From positions 7,192,001 through 7,256,000 of the forward strand of contig NZ_CP009282.1 of assembly GCF_000758605.1 (NCBI RefSeq): DNA of 64,000 nucleotides, in the 5' to 3' direction. Positions 1 through 8,044 of this stretch are shown here, in pieces (position 1 is the first letter of the stretch; every line of letters begins with the position of its first letter). The notes under the pieces are model-generated. The model made no database searches. It was given only the letters and a program-made list of their open reading frames with translations, and was not told where the DNA came from. The stretch is from Paenibacillus sp. FSL R5-0912 (GTDB taxonomy: Bacteria; Bacillota; Bacilli; Paenibacillales; Paenibacillaceae). The position numbers were made by a program, and so were the translations under genes.

Positions 1-39
1 TGTAGTAAAGCTGAATTATTACTTAAAATTCCGAAAATC

Positions 40-327
40 TTATGGCTTTGCTGCTACGGCTACCTCACGCTTTTTGCCTGTCGTTTTCTTATATTTGATT
101 TTTGTGGCTTCTCCCCCCCGAAGATGACGGATCGATTTGTGATATTCGAGAATGTGCTTCACCTGATCGGCCAGATCCGGATTGATTTCCGGCAGCCGTT
201 CGGTTAAATCCTTATGCACTGTGCTTTTTGAAACGCCAAATTCCTTGGCTATGGTCCGGACCGTGTGCCTGGTTTCCACGATGCAGCGTCCGATTTTGAT
301 CGTACGTTCCTTGATGTAATCGTGCAC
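40..327 (-). CDS. spoIIID: SpoIIID, sporulation transcriptional regulator
   Basis: SpoIIID is a small DNA-binding protein that adjusts sigma-E-dependent transcription in the mother cell during sporulation. The 95-residue product carries the family core almost unchanged: HDYIKERTIKIG at the N-terminus, a helix-turn-helix around AKEFGVSKSTVHKDLTERLP (residues about 27-46), and YHKSIRHLRGGEATK further on. The chosen start is GTG at 327, preceded by a strong GGGAGGCGGG ribosome site. An upstream in-frame TTG at 342 would place that site inside the gene. A well-formed sigma-E promoter lies upstream (361-388). The neighbours spoIIQ and spoIID match the Bacillus order, where mbl follows; mbl would lie beyond the left edge. 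Confidence 0.97.
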   Translation of the reverse strand: MHDYIKERTIKIGRCIVETRHTVRTIAKEFGVSKSTVHKDLTERLPEINPDLADQVKHILEYHKSIRHLRGGEATKIKYKKTTGKKREVAVAAKP

Positions 328-360
328 GCTCCCGCCTCCCAACTGTGGATAGTTTGGTAC

Positions 361-388
361 ATTATATGAGGGGCGGGCCTATATATTC
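361..388 (-). promoter_or_regulatory. Sigma-E-type promoter of spoIIID
   Basis: On the minus strand GAATATA (382-388) is followed by a 13-nt spacer and CATATAAT (361-368). This fits the sigma-E consensus (KMATATT and CATACAnT-like) and lies about 35 nt before the spoIIID GTG start. Sigma-E control of spoIIID is known in B. subtilis; the assignment here is by motif only. Confidence 0.7.
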
Positions 389-512
389 GCGCTTTCAAGA
401 CATGACAAGCTCCGGAAGGCCCATTTTATTTCTCGGACAACCTATTTATGAGCCGTTTGCAGTTCCATTCTCTATATAGAACCGGCCCCACCGTCCATTC
501 CGGGTAGAAAAA

Positions 513-542
513 TAAAAAAAGCAGGAGGCTTTCGCCCCCTGC
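513..542 (-). terminator. Rho-independent terminator after spoIIQ
   Basis: The minus strand reads GCAGGGGGC, a GAAA loop, GCCTCCTGC, then a T7 run. It starts 13 nt past the spoIIQ stop and separates spoIIQ from spoIIID. Confidence 0.9.
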
Positions 543-554
543 AGATATTTCGGA

Positions 555-1295
555 TTAGCGCTGTGGAAGCAGATCCGAAGGATTCACAATCTTGCCATCC
601 TCGTGCACTTCAAAATGCACATGGTTGCCGAGACCTTTCTCCAATTCGCTCTGTCCCGCTGTTGCCAGCGTATCGCCCTGCTTCACTTCATCGCCCTGCT
701 TGACTTTGGTATCGCTGAGACTCTGGTAAACTGTCTTCAGATCACCCGGAGATGTAACCTCGATCACTTTACCGAGTACTGCCACATCTTCGACTCTGGT
801 GACTTCACCGCTGAGAGCTGCCTTAACGTCAAACGTCTTGTTGTCCTCGCGGGCAATATCGATCCCGGTGTTGGTAATAAAGGTGTTATTGTACTGCACC
901 ATCGCCGCCACATGATTTTCTTCTGTGCCATTTTCATCATAGTACGGTTTGACCACTTCGACTTCACTTGGGCTCGCTACCGGCCAAGCCAGGCTTTCTG
1001 CTGAAGCTACGACTTCCAGGGCTTCCGGATCACCGGTCAGGGCTCCGGTTTCATTACCGGCAACACCTTCCTGTGATACGACCGCGGCGGTGTCCGGATT
1101 CAGCGGCTTCTGGCCGGCATCCTGATAGACCCACACCAAGGTTAGTATAATTGCCGCTGCTGCCGTGTAGACTGCCGGGAATACCCAGCGTTTGGATAAC
1201 AGTCTGGTCCATGAAGAAGGCTTAGCGCCTGAATCTCCCTGCTTGTTTTTGAGAGATTCATCATGGTTTGGTTTGTTTTTGTCTTGTTCATTCAT
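555..1295 (-). CDS. spoIIQ: SpoIIQ-like forespore membrane protein (degenerate M23/LytM domain)
   Basis: SpoIIQ is the forespore half of the SpoIIQ-SpoIIIAH channel that crosses the two membranes during engulfment. The 246-residue product has a short Lys/Asn-rich cytoplasmic N-terminus, one membrane helix (about residues 38-56, VFPAVYTAAAAIILTLVWVY) and a C-terminal LytM fold ending in NHVHFEV. Of the zinc-binding set, the first His is Asn142 (NTGID, where active enzymes have HxGxD) and the YxHL His is Ser192. Asp146 and the HVH pair remain. This predicts a structural rather than hydrolytic protein, as for B. subtilis SpoIIQ. It lies between spoIID and spoIIID, as in Bacillus. A sigma-F promoter precedes it, and the start has a GAGGTGATAACCAT ribosome site. 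Confidence 0.9.
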   Translation of the reverse strand: MNEQDKNKPNHDESLKNKQGDSGAKPSSWTRLLSKRWVFPAVYTAAAAIILTLVWVYQDAGQKPLNPDTAAVVSQEGVAGNETGALTGDPEALEVVASAESLAWPVASPSEVEVVKPYYDENGTEENHVAAMVQYNNTFITNTGIDIAREDNKTFDVKAALSGEVTRVEDVAVLGKVIEVTSPGDLKTVYQSLSDTKVKQGDEVKQGDTLATAGQSELEKGLGNHVHFEVHEDGKIVNPSDLLPQR

Positions 1296-1315
1296 ATGGT
1301 TATCACCTCAGTAAC

Positions 1316-1345
1316 CAGTGTTACCGGGCGCTTCGCTTTTATACG
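1316..1345 (-). promoter_or_regulatory. Sigma-F-type promoter of spoIIQ
   Basis: On the minus strand CGTATA (1340-1345) is followed by 14 nt and GGTAACACTG (1316-1325). It matches the sigma-F consensus (wGhATA, about 15 nt, GGnrAnAmTw) at nearly every position and sits just upstream of spoIIQ. B. subtilis spoIIQ is sigma-F-dependent, so motif and gene agree. Confidence 0.75.
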
Positions 1346-1356
1346 TATCTTGCAAG

Positions 1357-2514
1357 TTATTTTTTCAGGAGAGTTGAGATTCCCGTAAAAGAGACCCCGC
1401 TGTAATAGTGTTTGAGAATCTGCGTGGCTGTACTTCCCTGCTTCGCCATACCATTCGCCCCCCATTGGCTCATGCCGACGCCATGGCCGTTTCCATAGGT
1501 TGTGATCAGCACCTTCCCGTCTTTCCGCTTCCAGGTGAACTGGCTCGAACGAAGTCCCAGCTTCTCTCTTACCTCCCGGCCTGTGAACACAGTGCCTCCG
1601 ATAGAGATCTTCTTGATCCGGTGTCCTGCAGTCAGCGAGATGACTTCTGCAGGCAGTCCGGCCGAAGATGAAGAGACTTGCAAGGTCTTGCCTGAGGCAG
1701 CCAGATTCGCCGCAGCGGGAAGTTCCTTGGCAGTAAGACCCAGCTTGCGGCGGAGCTCCGAATTGCTGAAAGTATAGGTGACCGCGAGGTTCGGGGTAAT
1801 CTCCCGCTCCCAGGGGCTGGCTACACTGCGCAAATAGGGAACCTCAGCATTCCAGTAATCCTCGGAGTTCTCCGTATACCCTCCACTGGAGGCGAAAAAG
1901 GAGGCCGTGATCGGCTGCCCTTTATAGGTCATGATGATCCCGCGCGTCTCTAAGACCGCGCGGCGGAGCTTCGCCAGTCCGGCGCGCTTGCTGCAGGATG
2001 CCCAGTCCCGTTCCAGCACGGCCTGCGAGATGTAAGCCTGATGGCTTACCGTATCGCTCACATCCGCCTCAGGAACGGGTACCCCGCTGTGGTCGCCGGC
2101 CAGCAGGCGGCGGGCAATGAATGTGCGGGCCGCTACGGCCTGGGCTTTGAGCGCTTCGAGCTCAAAGTCCGCCGGCATCTCGGCCGCCAGCACGCCGCTG
2201 ACGTAGTCCTCCAGCGGCAGGGTCTCTATTTGTCCGCTCTGCGACAAATAGACGGAGACCTCCGGCTGCGGCGCTTCCGCAGCAGCCGTTCCCGGCGGTG
2301 CCGGCGCGGCCGTGGCCTGCGGCACGGCCGGAGGTGCTGGCTGTTGTCCCCCGCGCAGCAGGACAACAGCCAGCGGCAGCAGCAGCGCCGCCAGCAGCGG
2401 CGCTGCGAGCCAGGCGGCGGGGGCCAGCCGCCTGATCCGGGGCGCGCCGCACCGCGCACGCGCTATGCTGCGCGGGCGCTTCAGGATGCGCCGCAGCAAT
2501 CTTAACTCTTTCAT
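1357..2514 (-). CDS. spoIID: SpoIID, stage II sporulation peptidoglycan lytic transglycosylase
   Basis: SpoIID cleaves septal peptidoglycan with SpoIIP and SpoIIM so that the mother cell can engulf the forespore. The product (385 residues) has an Arg-rich cytoplasmic start, one Ala/Leu-rich membrane helix (about residues 30-50), a Pro/Ala-rich linker, then the SpoIID/LytB domain. Recognisable parts are LEDYVSGVLAAEMPADFELE, ALKAQAVAARTF, ITASFFASSGGYTENSEDYW and the C-terminal GNGHGVGMSQWGANGMAKQG. The start at 2514 has AAGGAG 8 nt upstream; two earlier in-frame Met codons overlap or precede this site. The linker and N-terminus are unusually rich in GC, Ala and Pro. Confidence 0.95.
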   Translation of the reverse strand: MKELRLLRRILKRPRSIARARCGAPRIRRLAPAAWLAAPLLAALLLPLAVVLLRGGQQPAPPAVPQATAAPAPPGTAAAEAPQPEVSVYLSQSGQIETLPLEDYVSGVLAAEMPADFELEALKAQAVAARTFIARRLLAGDHSGVPVPEADVSDTVSHQAYISQAVLERDWASCSKRAGLAKLRRAVLETRGIIMTYKGQPITASFFASSGGYTENSEDYWNAEVPYLRSVASPWEREITPNLAVTYTFSNSELRRKLGLTAKELPAAANLAASGKTLQVSSSSAGLPAEVISLTAGHRIKKISIGGTVFTGREVREKLGLRSSQFTWKRKDGKVLITTYGNGHGVGMSQWGANGMAKQGSTATQILKHYYSGVSFTGISTLLKK

Positions 2515-2601
2515 CTCTATGGCTCCTTCCATAAGCACCGGTGATTCTTATAGATATGAATTCCCGGCACCTGCTAGAACGTCATTCTGAGAGAAAGAGA
2601 G

Positions 2602-2703
2602 TTTCCAGATGTACATTCGAAGGCGTCTTCGCAGCCATTCGCTCCAGCTTTGCAATATCCGTTTCATGTCGGCTACATAGTAGTAACCGATCCATCCGCG
2701 AAT
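2602..2703 (-). pseudogene. C-terminal fragment of a group II intron maturase
   Basis: The frame starting at 2703 encodes IRGWIGYYYVADMKRI followed by a stretch ending in WLRRRLRMYIWK. This matches the conserved C-terminal part of group II intron reverse transcriptase/maturases (RGWxxYF...MK...WxRRRLRMxxWK). About 34 codons survive, with no start codon and none of the RT motifs. It is fused to the intron's 5' ribozyme half by an internal deletion around a T9 run (2707-2715). Confidence 0.85.
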
Positions 2704-3071
2704 GTAGAAAAAAAAACTTTCCGTTACTATGGCCTCTGCTGACTTCTCACAGCAAGCTTTACTCCGTCTTTCGGATTTTTTTCCTACTGGGCGTCTGTGA
2801 GATCTCCCCGGGTAAGAGCGATAACTTTCCCCTCATCCATCTGCCACATTTACATCCTGGGATTTGGGCAGCATTGGACTTCGCTTTGTTGAGCAAGCTC
2901 GTCCGTCCCAGCATGCCTTCTATGTGATTCCTGTTCGTCAGACCGAGGGTTTGCCTCCGGCTTCCTTCAGATTCCACCTCGCGGTGGACACCCTTGCCTT
3001 TAGCTAACAGTTCCTACTGCCAAGCCTGTAGCGGACTTTCACCGCCAAGTTATCGCCCATGCCGGACGCAC
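2602..3071 (-). mobile_element. Group II intron remnant with the ORF mostly deleted
   Basis: Read on the minus strand from 3071, the sequence starts GTGCGTCCGGCATGGGCG and continues with segments I recognise from bacterial group II introns: TTGGCGGTGAAAGTCCGCTA, GGCAGTAGGAACTGTTAGC, TCTGAAGGAAGCCGGAGGC, CTGACGAACAGGAATCACAT, and GAAGTCAGCAGAGGCCATAG (the stretch before the intron-encoded protein). It then jumps directly into the last coding part of an intron maturase (2602-2703). Nearly all of the reverse transcriptase, and the catalytic domains V and VI, are missing, so the element is dead. Its 5' end lies 2 nt after the T-run of the murA terminator. Identification is from remembered intron sequences, not a search. 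Confidence 0.85.
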
Positions 3072-3073
3072 TT

Positions 3074-3110
3074 AAAAAAGGGACCAGCCGCTTATTCGCG
3101 GGCTGGTCCC
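3074..3110 (-). terminator. Rho-independent terminator of murA
   Basis: GGGACCAGCC pairs with GGCTGGTCCC (10 bp, arms 3080-3089 and 3101-3110). On the minus strand the hairpin is followed by six T. It lies 20 nt past the murA stop. Confidence 0.93.
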
Positions 3111-3129
3111 TTCAGGTTAAAAATTGCTA

Positions 3130-4512
3130 TTATACCCAGGACGGCTGAATCTGAAAGCGCGGTTTAACCTCATCGCTCTTGAAGGATTCGCTTCTCGCCG
3201 GTTCCGGCTTCAGCACTTCTTCCTTCGCAGCTGCAGCAGGAGCCGCTGATTCTTCCATGGAAATACGCCATATGTCCGCACCAAGACCCGACAGCTTCTC
3301 GGCCAGATGCACATATCCACGGTCAATATGATGCGTTCCGCTAACTTCTGTAGTTCCTTCTGCCACTAGCCCTGCCAAAATCAGCGCAGCGCCTGCACGC
3401 AGATCCGTAGCACACACCTTGGCACCGACAAGACGGGCATTACCGGTAACGATGGCGGAACGGCCTTCAATCTTAATCTCAGCATTCATGTTATGGAATT
3501 CATCCACATGCATGAACCGGTTCTCAAAAACAGTCTCTGTAACTACAGAGGTACCTTCGGAACGCAGCAATAACGCCATCATCTGCGACTGCATATCGGT
3601 AGGGAACCCAGGGTATGGCAACGTCTTGAGATCCACAGCCTTCAGCGGCTTGTCGCTGATGACACGGACACCGTTCTCGTCTGGAATAACCGTAACGCCC
3701 ATCTCTTCCATCTTGGCAATAACCGGGCCCAGATGATCAGCAATGGCGCCTTCCACATATACATCGCCGCCCGTAATCGCTGCAGCTGCCATATAGGTTC
3801 CAGCCTCGATACGGTCCGGAATGACATGATGTCTTACCCCATGCATACGTTCAACACCTTCGATCCGGATCACTCCGGTGCCTGCACCGCGCACAATACC
3901 ACCCATGCCGTTCAGGTAATTCGCAAGATCAACAATCTCCGGCTCTTTCGCAGCATTCTCGATTACAGTAATGCCTTCGGCAAGTGCCGCAGCCATCATT
4001 ATATTTTCGGTTGCACCTACGCTGGCCACATCCAGATAAATCTTGGCTCCGCGCAGCCTTCCGTTACTTTTCGCATCAATGTAGCCCTGGCCCAGACTGA
4101 TCTCGGCACCCAGTGCTTCAAACCCCTTCAAATGCTGGTCAATCGGCCGAGTCCCGATGGCACAACCGCCAGGCAAGGAAATACGTGTATGCCCCATACG
4201 GGACAAGAGTGGACCCATTACCAGGAAAGAAGCCCGCATTTTGCGTACCCATTCATAAGGTGCTTCGCAGGAAGTAATATTTCTGGCATCAACCTCAATG
4301 ATATCGTTCTGGTATGTAATACCTGCTCCCAGAGATTCCAGCACTTTGCTAATCGTGATTACATCGTCTAGCGGAGGTGCGTCCACAATGACGCTAACTC
4401 CTTCTTCTGCCAATAGAGAGGCGGCTATGATCGGTAGTACGGAATTTTTTGCGCCGCTAACTTTCACGCTCCCGGTCAATCTGTTGCCACCGCGGACGAT
4501 AAATTTGCTCAT
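3130..4512 (-). CDS. murA: UDP-N-acetylglucosamine 1-carboxyvinyltransferase (MurA)
   Basis: MurA transfers enolpyruvate from PEP to UDP-GlcNAc, the first committed step of peptidoglycan synthesis in the cytoplasm. The 460-residue product has the active-site loop LPGGCAIGTRP with the catalytic Cys at 117 (the fosfomycin target), the substrate Lys in SGAKNS (Lys22), and PGFPTDMQSQ further on. It is about 25 residues longer than the family norm: an Ala/Lys/Glu-rich tail follows the conserved domain end near WRISMEE. The position upstream of spoIID and downstream of the atp operon matches Bacillus murAA. A strong terminator follows. Confidence 0.97.
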   Translation of the reverse strand: MSKFIVRGGNRLTGSVKVSGAKNSVLPIIAASLLAEEGVSVIVDAPPLDDVITISKVLESLGAGITYQNDIIEVDARNITSCEAPYEWVRKMRASFLVMGPLLSRMGHTRISLPGGCAIGTRPIDQHLKGFEALGAEISLGQGYIDAKSNGRLRGAKIYLDVASVGATENIMMAAALAEGITVIENAAKEPEIVDLANYLNGMGGIVRGAGTGVIRIEGVERMHGVRHHVIPDRIEAGTYMAAAAITGGDVYVEGAIADHLGPVIAKMEEMGVTVIPDENGVRVISDKPLKAVDLKTLPYPGFPTDMQSQMMALLLRSEGTSVVTETVFENRFMHVDEFHNMNAEIKIEGRSAIVTGNARLVGAKVCATDLRAGAALILAGLVAEGTTEVSGTHHIDRGYVHLAEKLSGLGADIWRISMEESAAPAAAAKEEVLKPEPARSESFKSDEVKPRFQIQPSWV

Positions 4513-4710
4513 TTTGGTTTCCCTCCGCGTCCATTATTTCTGAAATTAATTTGAGTTTAAAATTCGTCAGTTAAAATATTGAATATTCCGTCACTGCGCC
4601 TAATGTGCAGACGCATTCCTTAAACTTCAGTGTTGACATAATAAAACCTTATTATTCGACACTTTTTTCACTGCATTGGCCTACGACAGATATAACCAAA
4701 CCAACCGTCA

Positions 4711-4971
4711 TTAAAACATCCGGGCGATAAGTCCGCTCCAGCCCAGATAATCCAGCAGAAATCCGGCCACGAAATGGCCGAGGACAATGGCCAGCAGCAA
4801 ATGCAGCAACCTGCCCTGAGGACTCTTGGGATATCTTATGACCAGATCGAGCTTTAGGTTCTGAAGTGCCCACCAGGATAATACGACACAGACTAGAGAA
4901 ACTACCATCGAAATTAAACTGCTACTGCCGATCGCACTTGACAATTCAGCGGATAAGCTTGTGTTCATCAT
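4711..4971 (-). CDS. DUF1146 family small membrane protein (YwzB-like)
   Basis: The product has 86 residues and two predicted membrane helices (about residues 18-38 and 56-82) joined by LKLDLVIRYPKSPQGRLLH, a segment typical of DUF1146/YwzB. The function is unknown. In B. subtilis ywzB also lies between atpC and murAA, so both sequence type and position agree. The start (4971) is the first of two adjacent ATG codons, preceded by a G-rich ribosome site. It lies after the atp-operon terminator and is probably transcribed separately. Confidence 0.85.
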   Translation of the reverse strand: MMNTSLSAELSSAIGSSSLISMVVSLVCVVLSWWALQNLKLDLVIRYPKSPQGRLLHLLLAIVLGHFVAGFLLDYLGWSGLIARMF

Positions 4972-5124
4972 TAGCCCCCCGTGTAAGGTTACTCGGAAAT
5001 CGACTCTTATATCATACTTGCGCAGGGGAAAAGAATCCAGTACTTTTACGAATTTTTAAACAATTGGCGTATTATCTGCCTAAGTGTTTACGATATGTTC
5101 ATACTCTGCTAGATTCAGTTAAGC

Positions 5125-5155
5125 AAAAAAGCAGTCAAGCCCTGGGCTTGACCGC
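5125..5155 (-). terminator. Terminator of the ATP synthase operon
   Basis: GCAGTCAAGCC (5131-5141) pairs with GGCTTGACCGC (5145-5155) with one mismatch. On the minus strand the hairpin ends in six T. It lies 8 nt past the atpC stop. Confidence 0.92.
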
Positions 5156-5162
5156 TTCTCTG

Positions 5163-5585
5163 CTACTGTTGTCCTTTTCCGGTCGAAACTTTGATCCGCG
5201 TTACAGCGCGCTGCAAGGCCAGCTCAGCACGGCGGTGATCAATTTCATCTTGCTTGCTTTGCAGCTTAAGACGGCGCTCAGCCCGTTCCTTAGCTGCTTC
5301 AGCGCGCTCCACATCAATATCTTTGGGCAGCTCAGCACTTTCAGCCAGCACCGTTACCTTATCTTTGTGCACTTCAACGAAACCGCCATGAACGGCGATA
5401 GACACCGTTACGCCGTCTGCTTTGACGCTAAGCGGAGCAACCTGAAGCGGAGTTACCAGCGGAATATGTCCTGGCAAAATGCCCAGTGCACCATTCACGC
5501 CACGTACCGTCAAGCTATTCACTTGCTTGGAGTAGACCAGATGCTCCGGAGTGACAATTTCGAGCAAAAAGGTATTCACTTCCAT
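5163..5585 (-). CDS. atpC: F-type ATP synthase epsilon subunit
   Basis: Epsilon belongs to the central stalk of the F1 sector; it couples gamma rotation to the c-ring and can inhibit ATP hydrolysis. The 140-residue product has the N-terminal beta-sandwich (LEIVTPEHLVYSKQVNSLTV, GILPGHIPLVTPL) and a C-terminal helical hairpin rich in Ala, Glu and Arg (AERAEAAKERAERRLK). The length is usual for the family. It is the last gene of the operon, 52 nt after atpD, and is followed by a terminator. Confidence 0.97.
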   Translation of the reverse strand: MEVNTFLLEIVTPEHLVYSKQVNSLTVRGVNGALGILPGHIPLVTPLQVAPLSVKADGVTVSIAVHGGFVEVHKDKVTVLAESAELPKDIDVERAEAAKERAERRLKLQSKQDEIDHRRAELALQRAVTRIKVSTGKGQQ

Positions 5586-5637
5586 TCCTCCTCAAAGCTT
5601 TACAGAATAAAGCTCACTACCCGGCTCATGCCGAGGA

Positions 5638-7035
5638 TTACAACGTTTTGGCTTTTTCCACTGCTTCTTCAATCGTACCTACGAACAGGAACGCTACTTC
5701 CGGAAGATCATCGTGCTTGCCTTCCAGGATTTCTTTGAAGCTGCGTACTGTTTCTTTGATCGGCACGTATTTGCCTTTGAAGCCTGTGAACTGTTCTGCT
5801 ACATGGAAAGGCTGGGACAGGAAGCGCTCAACCTTACGGGCGCGGGACACAATGACCTTATCCTCTTCACTCAGCTCATCCATACCCAGGATTGCAATGA
5901 TATCCTGAAGCTCAGTATAACGCTGCAACAGCTGCTTAACGCCTTGTGCCACGTTATAATGCTCTTCTCCGACGATTTCAGGTGCCAGCATACGCGAGCT
6001 TGAAGCCAGAGGGTCAACCGCAGGGAAAATCCCTTTTTCGGAGATTTTACGCTCCAGGTTGGTAGTCGCATCCAAGTGGGCAAACGCAGTAGCCGGTGCA
6101 GGGTCTGTATAGTCATCCGCAGGCACGTAGATCGCCTGGATTGAAGTAACAGAACCTTTCTTAGTGGACGTAATACGTTCCTGCAGCTGACCCATTTCTG
6201 TAGCCAGTGTAGGCTGGTAACCTACCGCAGAAGGCATACGGCCGAGAAGGGCCGATACTTCGGAACCCGCTTGGGTGAAGCGGAATATGTTATCGATAAA
6301 GAGCAGCGTATCGCGGCCTTCAACATCACGGAAATATTCCGCCATGGTCAGACCGGTCAGAGCTACGCGGAGACGCGCGCCCGGCGGCTCATTCATTTGT
6401 CCGAATACCATCGCCGTTTTCTTGATAACGCCGGAATCCGTCATTTCATGATACAGGTCATTACCTTCACGGGTACGCTCGCCAACACCTGCGAATACGG
6501 AGATACCGCCGTGTTCCTGTGCAATGTTGTTGATCAGTTCCTGGATAGTTACAGTTTTACCTACGCCGGCACCGCCGAACAGGCCGATCTTACCGCCCTT
6601 GGCGTAAGGGGCAAGCAAGTCGATAACCTTAATGCCGGTTTCCAGAACTTCTGCCTGAGTGGACAATTCATCGAATGTAGGAGCCAGACGGTGAATCGGG
6701 TTTCTTGCAGCCACCACTTCAGCGCCGTTATCAATTGGATTACCAAGCACGTTAAATACGCGGCCGAGTGTTGCTTCACCAACAGGGACCGAGATCGGTC
6801 CTCCCTGGTCAATGGCATCAATGCCGCGTACCAGTCCATCTGTGGAAGACATGGCGATACAACGCACCAGGTTATCTCCAAGATGATTGGAAACTTCAAG
6901 AGTCAGATCCATGTTACGGCCATCGCTCAGAGTCCCAACAATTTTGATAGCGTTGAATATCTCGGGCAGCTGGCCGCGTTCAAATTCAATATCGACAACC
7001 GGACCCATAATGCTCACAACGCGTCCTTTGTTCAT
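5638..7035 (-). CDS. atpD: F-type ATP synthase beta subunit
   Basis: Beta is the catalytic F1 subunit that makes ATP from ADP and phosphate. The product (465 residues) contains the Walker A motif GGAGVGKT, Walker B DTLLFIDNI, the sequence ALLGRMPSAVGYQPTLATEM, and the DELSEED regulatory segment. Two ATG codons lie 6 nt apart at the start. AGGAGG is 9 nt from the second (7035) and only 3 nt from the first (7041), and MNKGRV aligns with the usual beta N-terminus, so 7035 is chosen. Confidence 0.98.
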   Translation of the reverse strand: MNKGRVVSIMGPVVDIEFERGQLPEIFNAIKIVGTLSDGRNMDLTLEVSNHLGDNLVRCIAMSSTDGLVRGIDAIDQGGPISVPVGEATLGRVFNVLGNPIDNGAEVVAARNPIHRLAPTFDELSTQAEVLETGIKVIDLLAPYAKGGKIGLFGGAGVGKTVTIQELINNIAQEHGGISVFAGVGERTREGNDLYHEMTDSGVIKKTAMVFGQMNEPPGARLRVALTGLTMAEYFRDVEGRDTLLFIDNIFRFTQAGSEVSALLGRMPSAVGYQPTLATEMGQLQERITSTKKGSVTSIQAIYVPADDYTDPAPATAFAHLDATTNLERKISEKGIFPAVDPLASSSRMLAPEIVGEEHYNVAQGVKQLLQRYTELQDIIAILGMDELSEEDKVIVSRARKVERFLSQPFHVAEQFTGFKGKYVPIKETVRSFKEILEGKHDDLPEVAFLFVGTIEEAVEKAKTL

Positions 7036-7070
7036 CTTCATTTCCCTCCTCGAAAGCTGTTACATATGTA

Positions 7071-7108
7071 GAAACGGTCCATTACCCTTTACAGGCATCA
7101 TCCGTTTC
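7071..7108. repeat. GAAACGG-type hairpin between atpG and atpD
   Basis: GAAACGG (7071-7077) pairs with CCGTTTC (7102-7108) across a 24-nt loop in the atpG-atpD spacer. The ends resemble the longer hairpin repeats at 28467 and 63782, so this may be a degenerate member of that family. Confidence 0.45.
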
Positions 7109-7159
7109 TGCGGATAAATACAAGGCAGGGCCAAGCCCGGAGGCATGGACCCACTCATA

Positions 7160-8029
7160 TTAAGACTGCGCGTTCGCACCAGCCACGATCTCGGTAATTT
7201 CCTGCGTAATTGCCGCCTGACGGGCGCGGTTGTACGTAAGTCTTAGTTCTCCGATCATTTTTGACGCGTTCTTCGTTGCACTGCCCATGGCTGTCATCTT
7301 AGCTCCCAGCTCACTGGCCTTGCCGTTCAGAAGAGCACCGTAGATTAAAGTTTCGGCGTATTTAGGAAGCAGAACTTCCAGCACGCCTTCAGGAGAAGGT
7401 TCGTATTCATAGGCAGCTGTCGCTCCGTGATGCTCGCCTTTTCCTACACCATCCATAGGCAGAAGTCTGTCTACAGTCGGAACCTGGCTGATCGCATTGA
7501 TAAACTGGTTGTAGCAAATGTACAGCTCATCGTAGACGCCTGTCTCAAACTGGTTTACCGCCGAATAAGCAATCGACTTGATGTCAGCAAACTTCGGGGT
7601 ATCGGACAGCTCGGTGATTTCCTCTACAATGGGGTACTCACGGCGGCGCAAAAAGTCACGGCCCTTGCGGCCGATAACAAACAGTGCATACTCATCCTTG
7701 GACTTATGCCGCTCTGCGATCAGCATCGTTACTTTACGCAGAATGTTGGCATTGTAGCCACCTGCAAGACCTCTATCCGAGGTGATGATCAAATACCCTG
7801 TTTTTTTGACAGGCCGGCTGACCAGCATCGGATGCTGAACATCCTGCGTACCGGCAGCAATACTCGAGACCACCTCTTTAAGCTTCTCTGAGTAAGGACG
7901 CGCAGCTTCCGCTTTCTCCTGCGCTTTGCGCAGCTTGGAGGCGGCGACCATTTCCATCGCTTTGGTGATCTGTCTGGTGTTCTGAACGCTCTTAATTTGA
8001 CGTTTAATATCGCGCATGCTTCTTGCCAT
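7160..8029 (-). CDS. atpG: F-type ATP synthase gamma subunit
   Basis: Gamma is the rotating central shaft of F1. The 289-residue product begins MARSMRDIKRQIKSVQNTRQ and ends LTYNRARQAAITQEITEIV, the two long helices that form the coiled-coil shaft; DRGLAGGYNANI is also conserved. The reading frame is open further upstream, but the Met at 8029 has AGGTGGTGAAATC before it and matches the family N-terminus. The upstream extension would run through the palindromic repeats between atpA and atpG. Confidence 0.97.
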   Translation of the reverse strand: MARSMRDIKRQIKSVQNTRQITKAMEMVAASKLRKAQEKAEAARPYSEKLKEVVSSIAAGTQDVQHPMLVSRPVKKTGYLIITSDRGLAGGYNANILRKVTMLIAERHKSKDEYALFVIGRKGRDFLRRREYPIVEEITELSDTPKFADIKSIAYSAVNQFETGVYDELYICYNQFINAISQVPTVDRLLPMDGVGKGEHHGATAAYEYEPSPEGVLEVLLPKYAETLIYGALLNGKASELGAKMTAMGSATKNASKMIGELRLTYNRARQAAITQEITEIVAGANAQS

Positions 8030-8044
8030 GATTTCACCACCTCT

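Noticed and set aside
2541..2977. Short frames on both strands in the spoIID-murA gap
   Set aside because: They fall in the group II intron remnant, where the ribozyme sequence explains conservation better than coding.
4866..5738. 290-codon frame on the plus strand
   Set aside because: Covers the atpC region in antisense and crosses the operon terminator; no domain seen.
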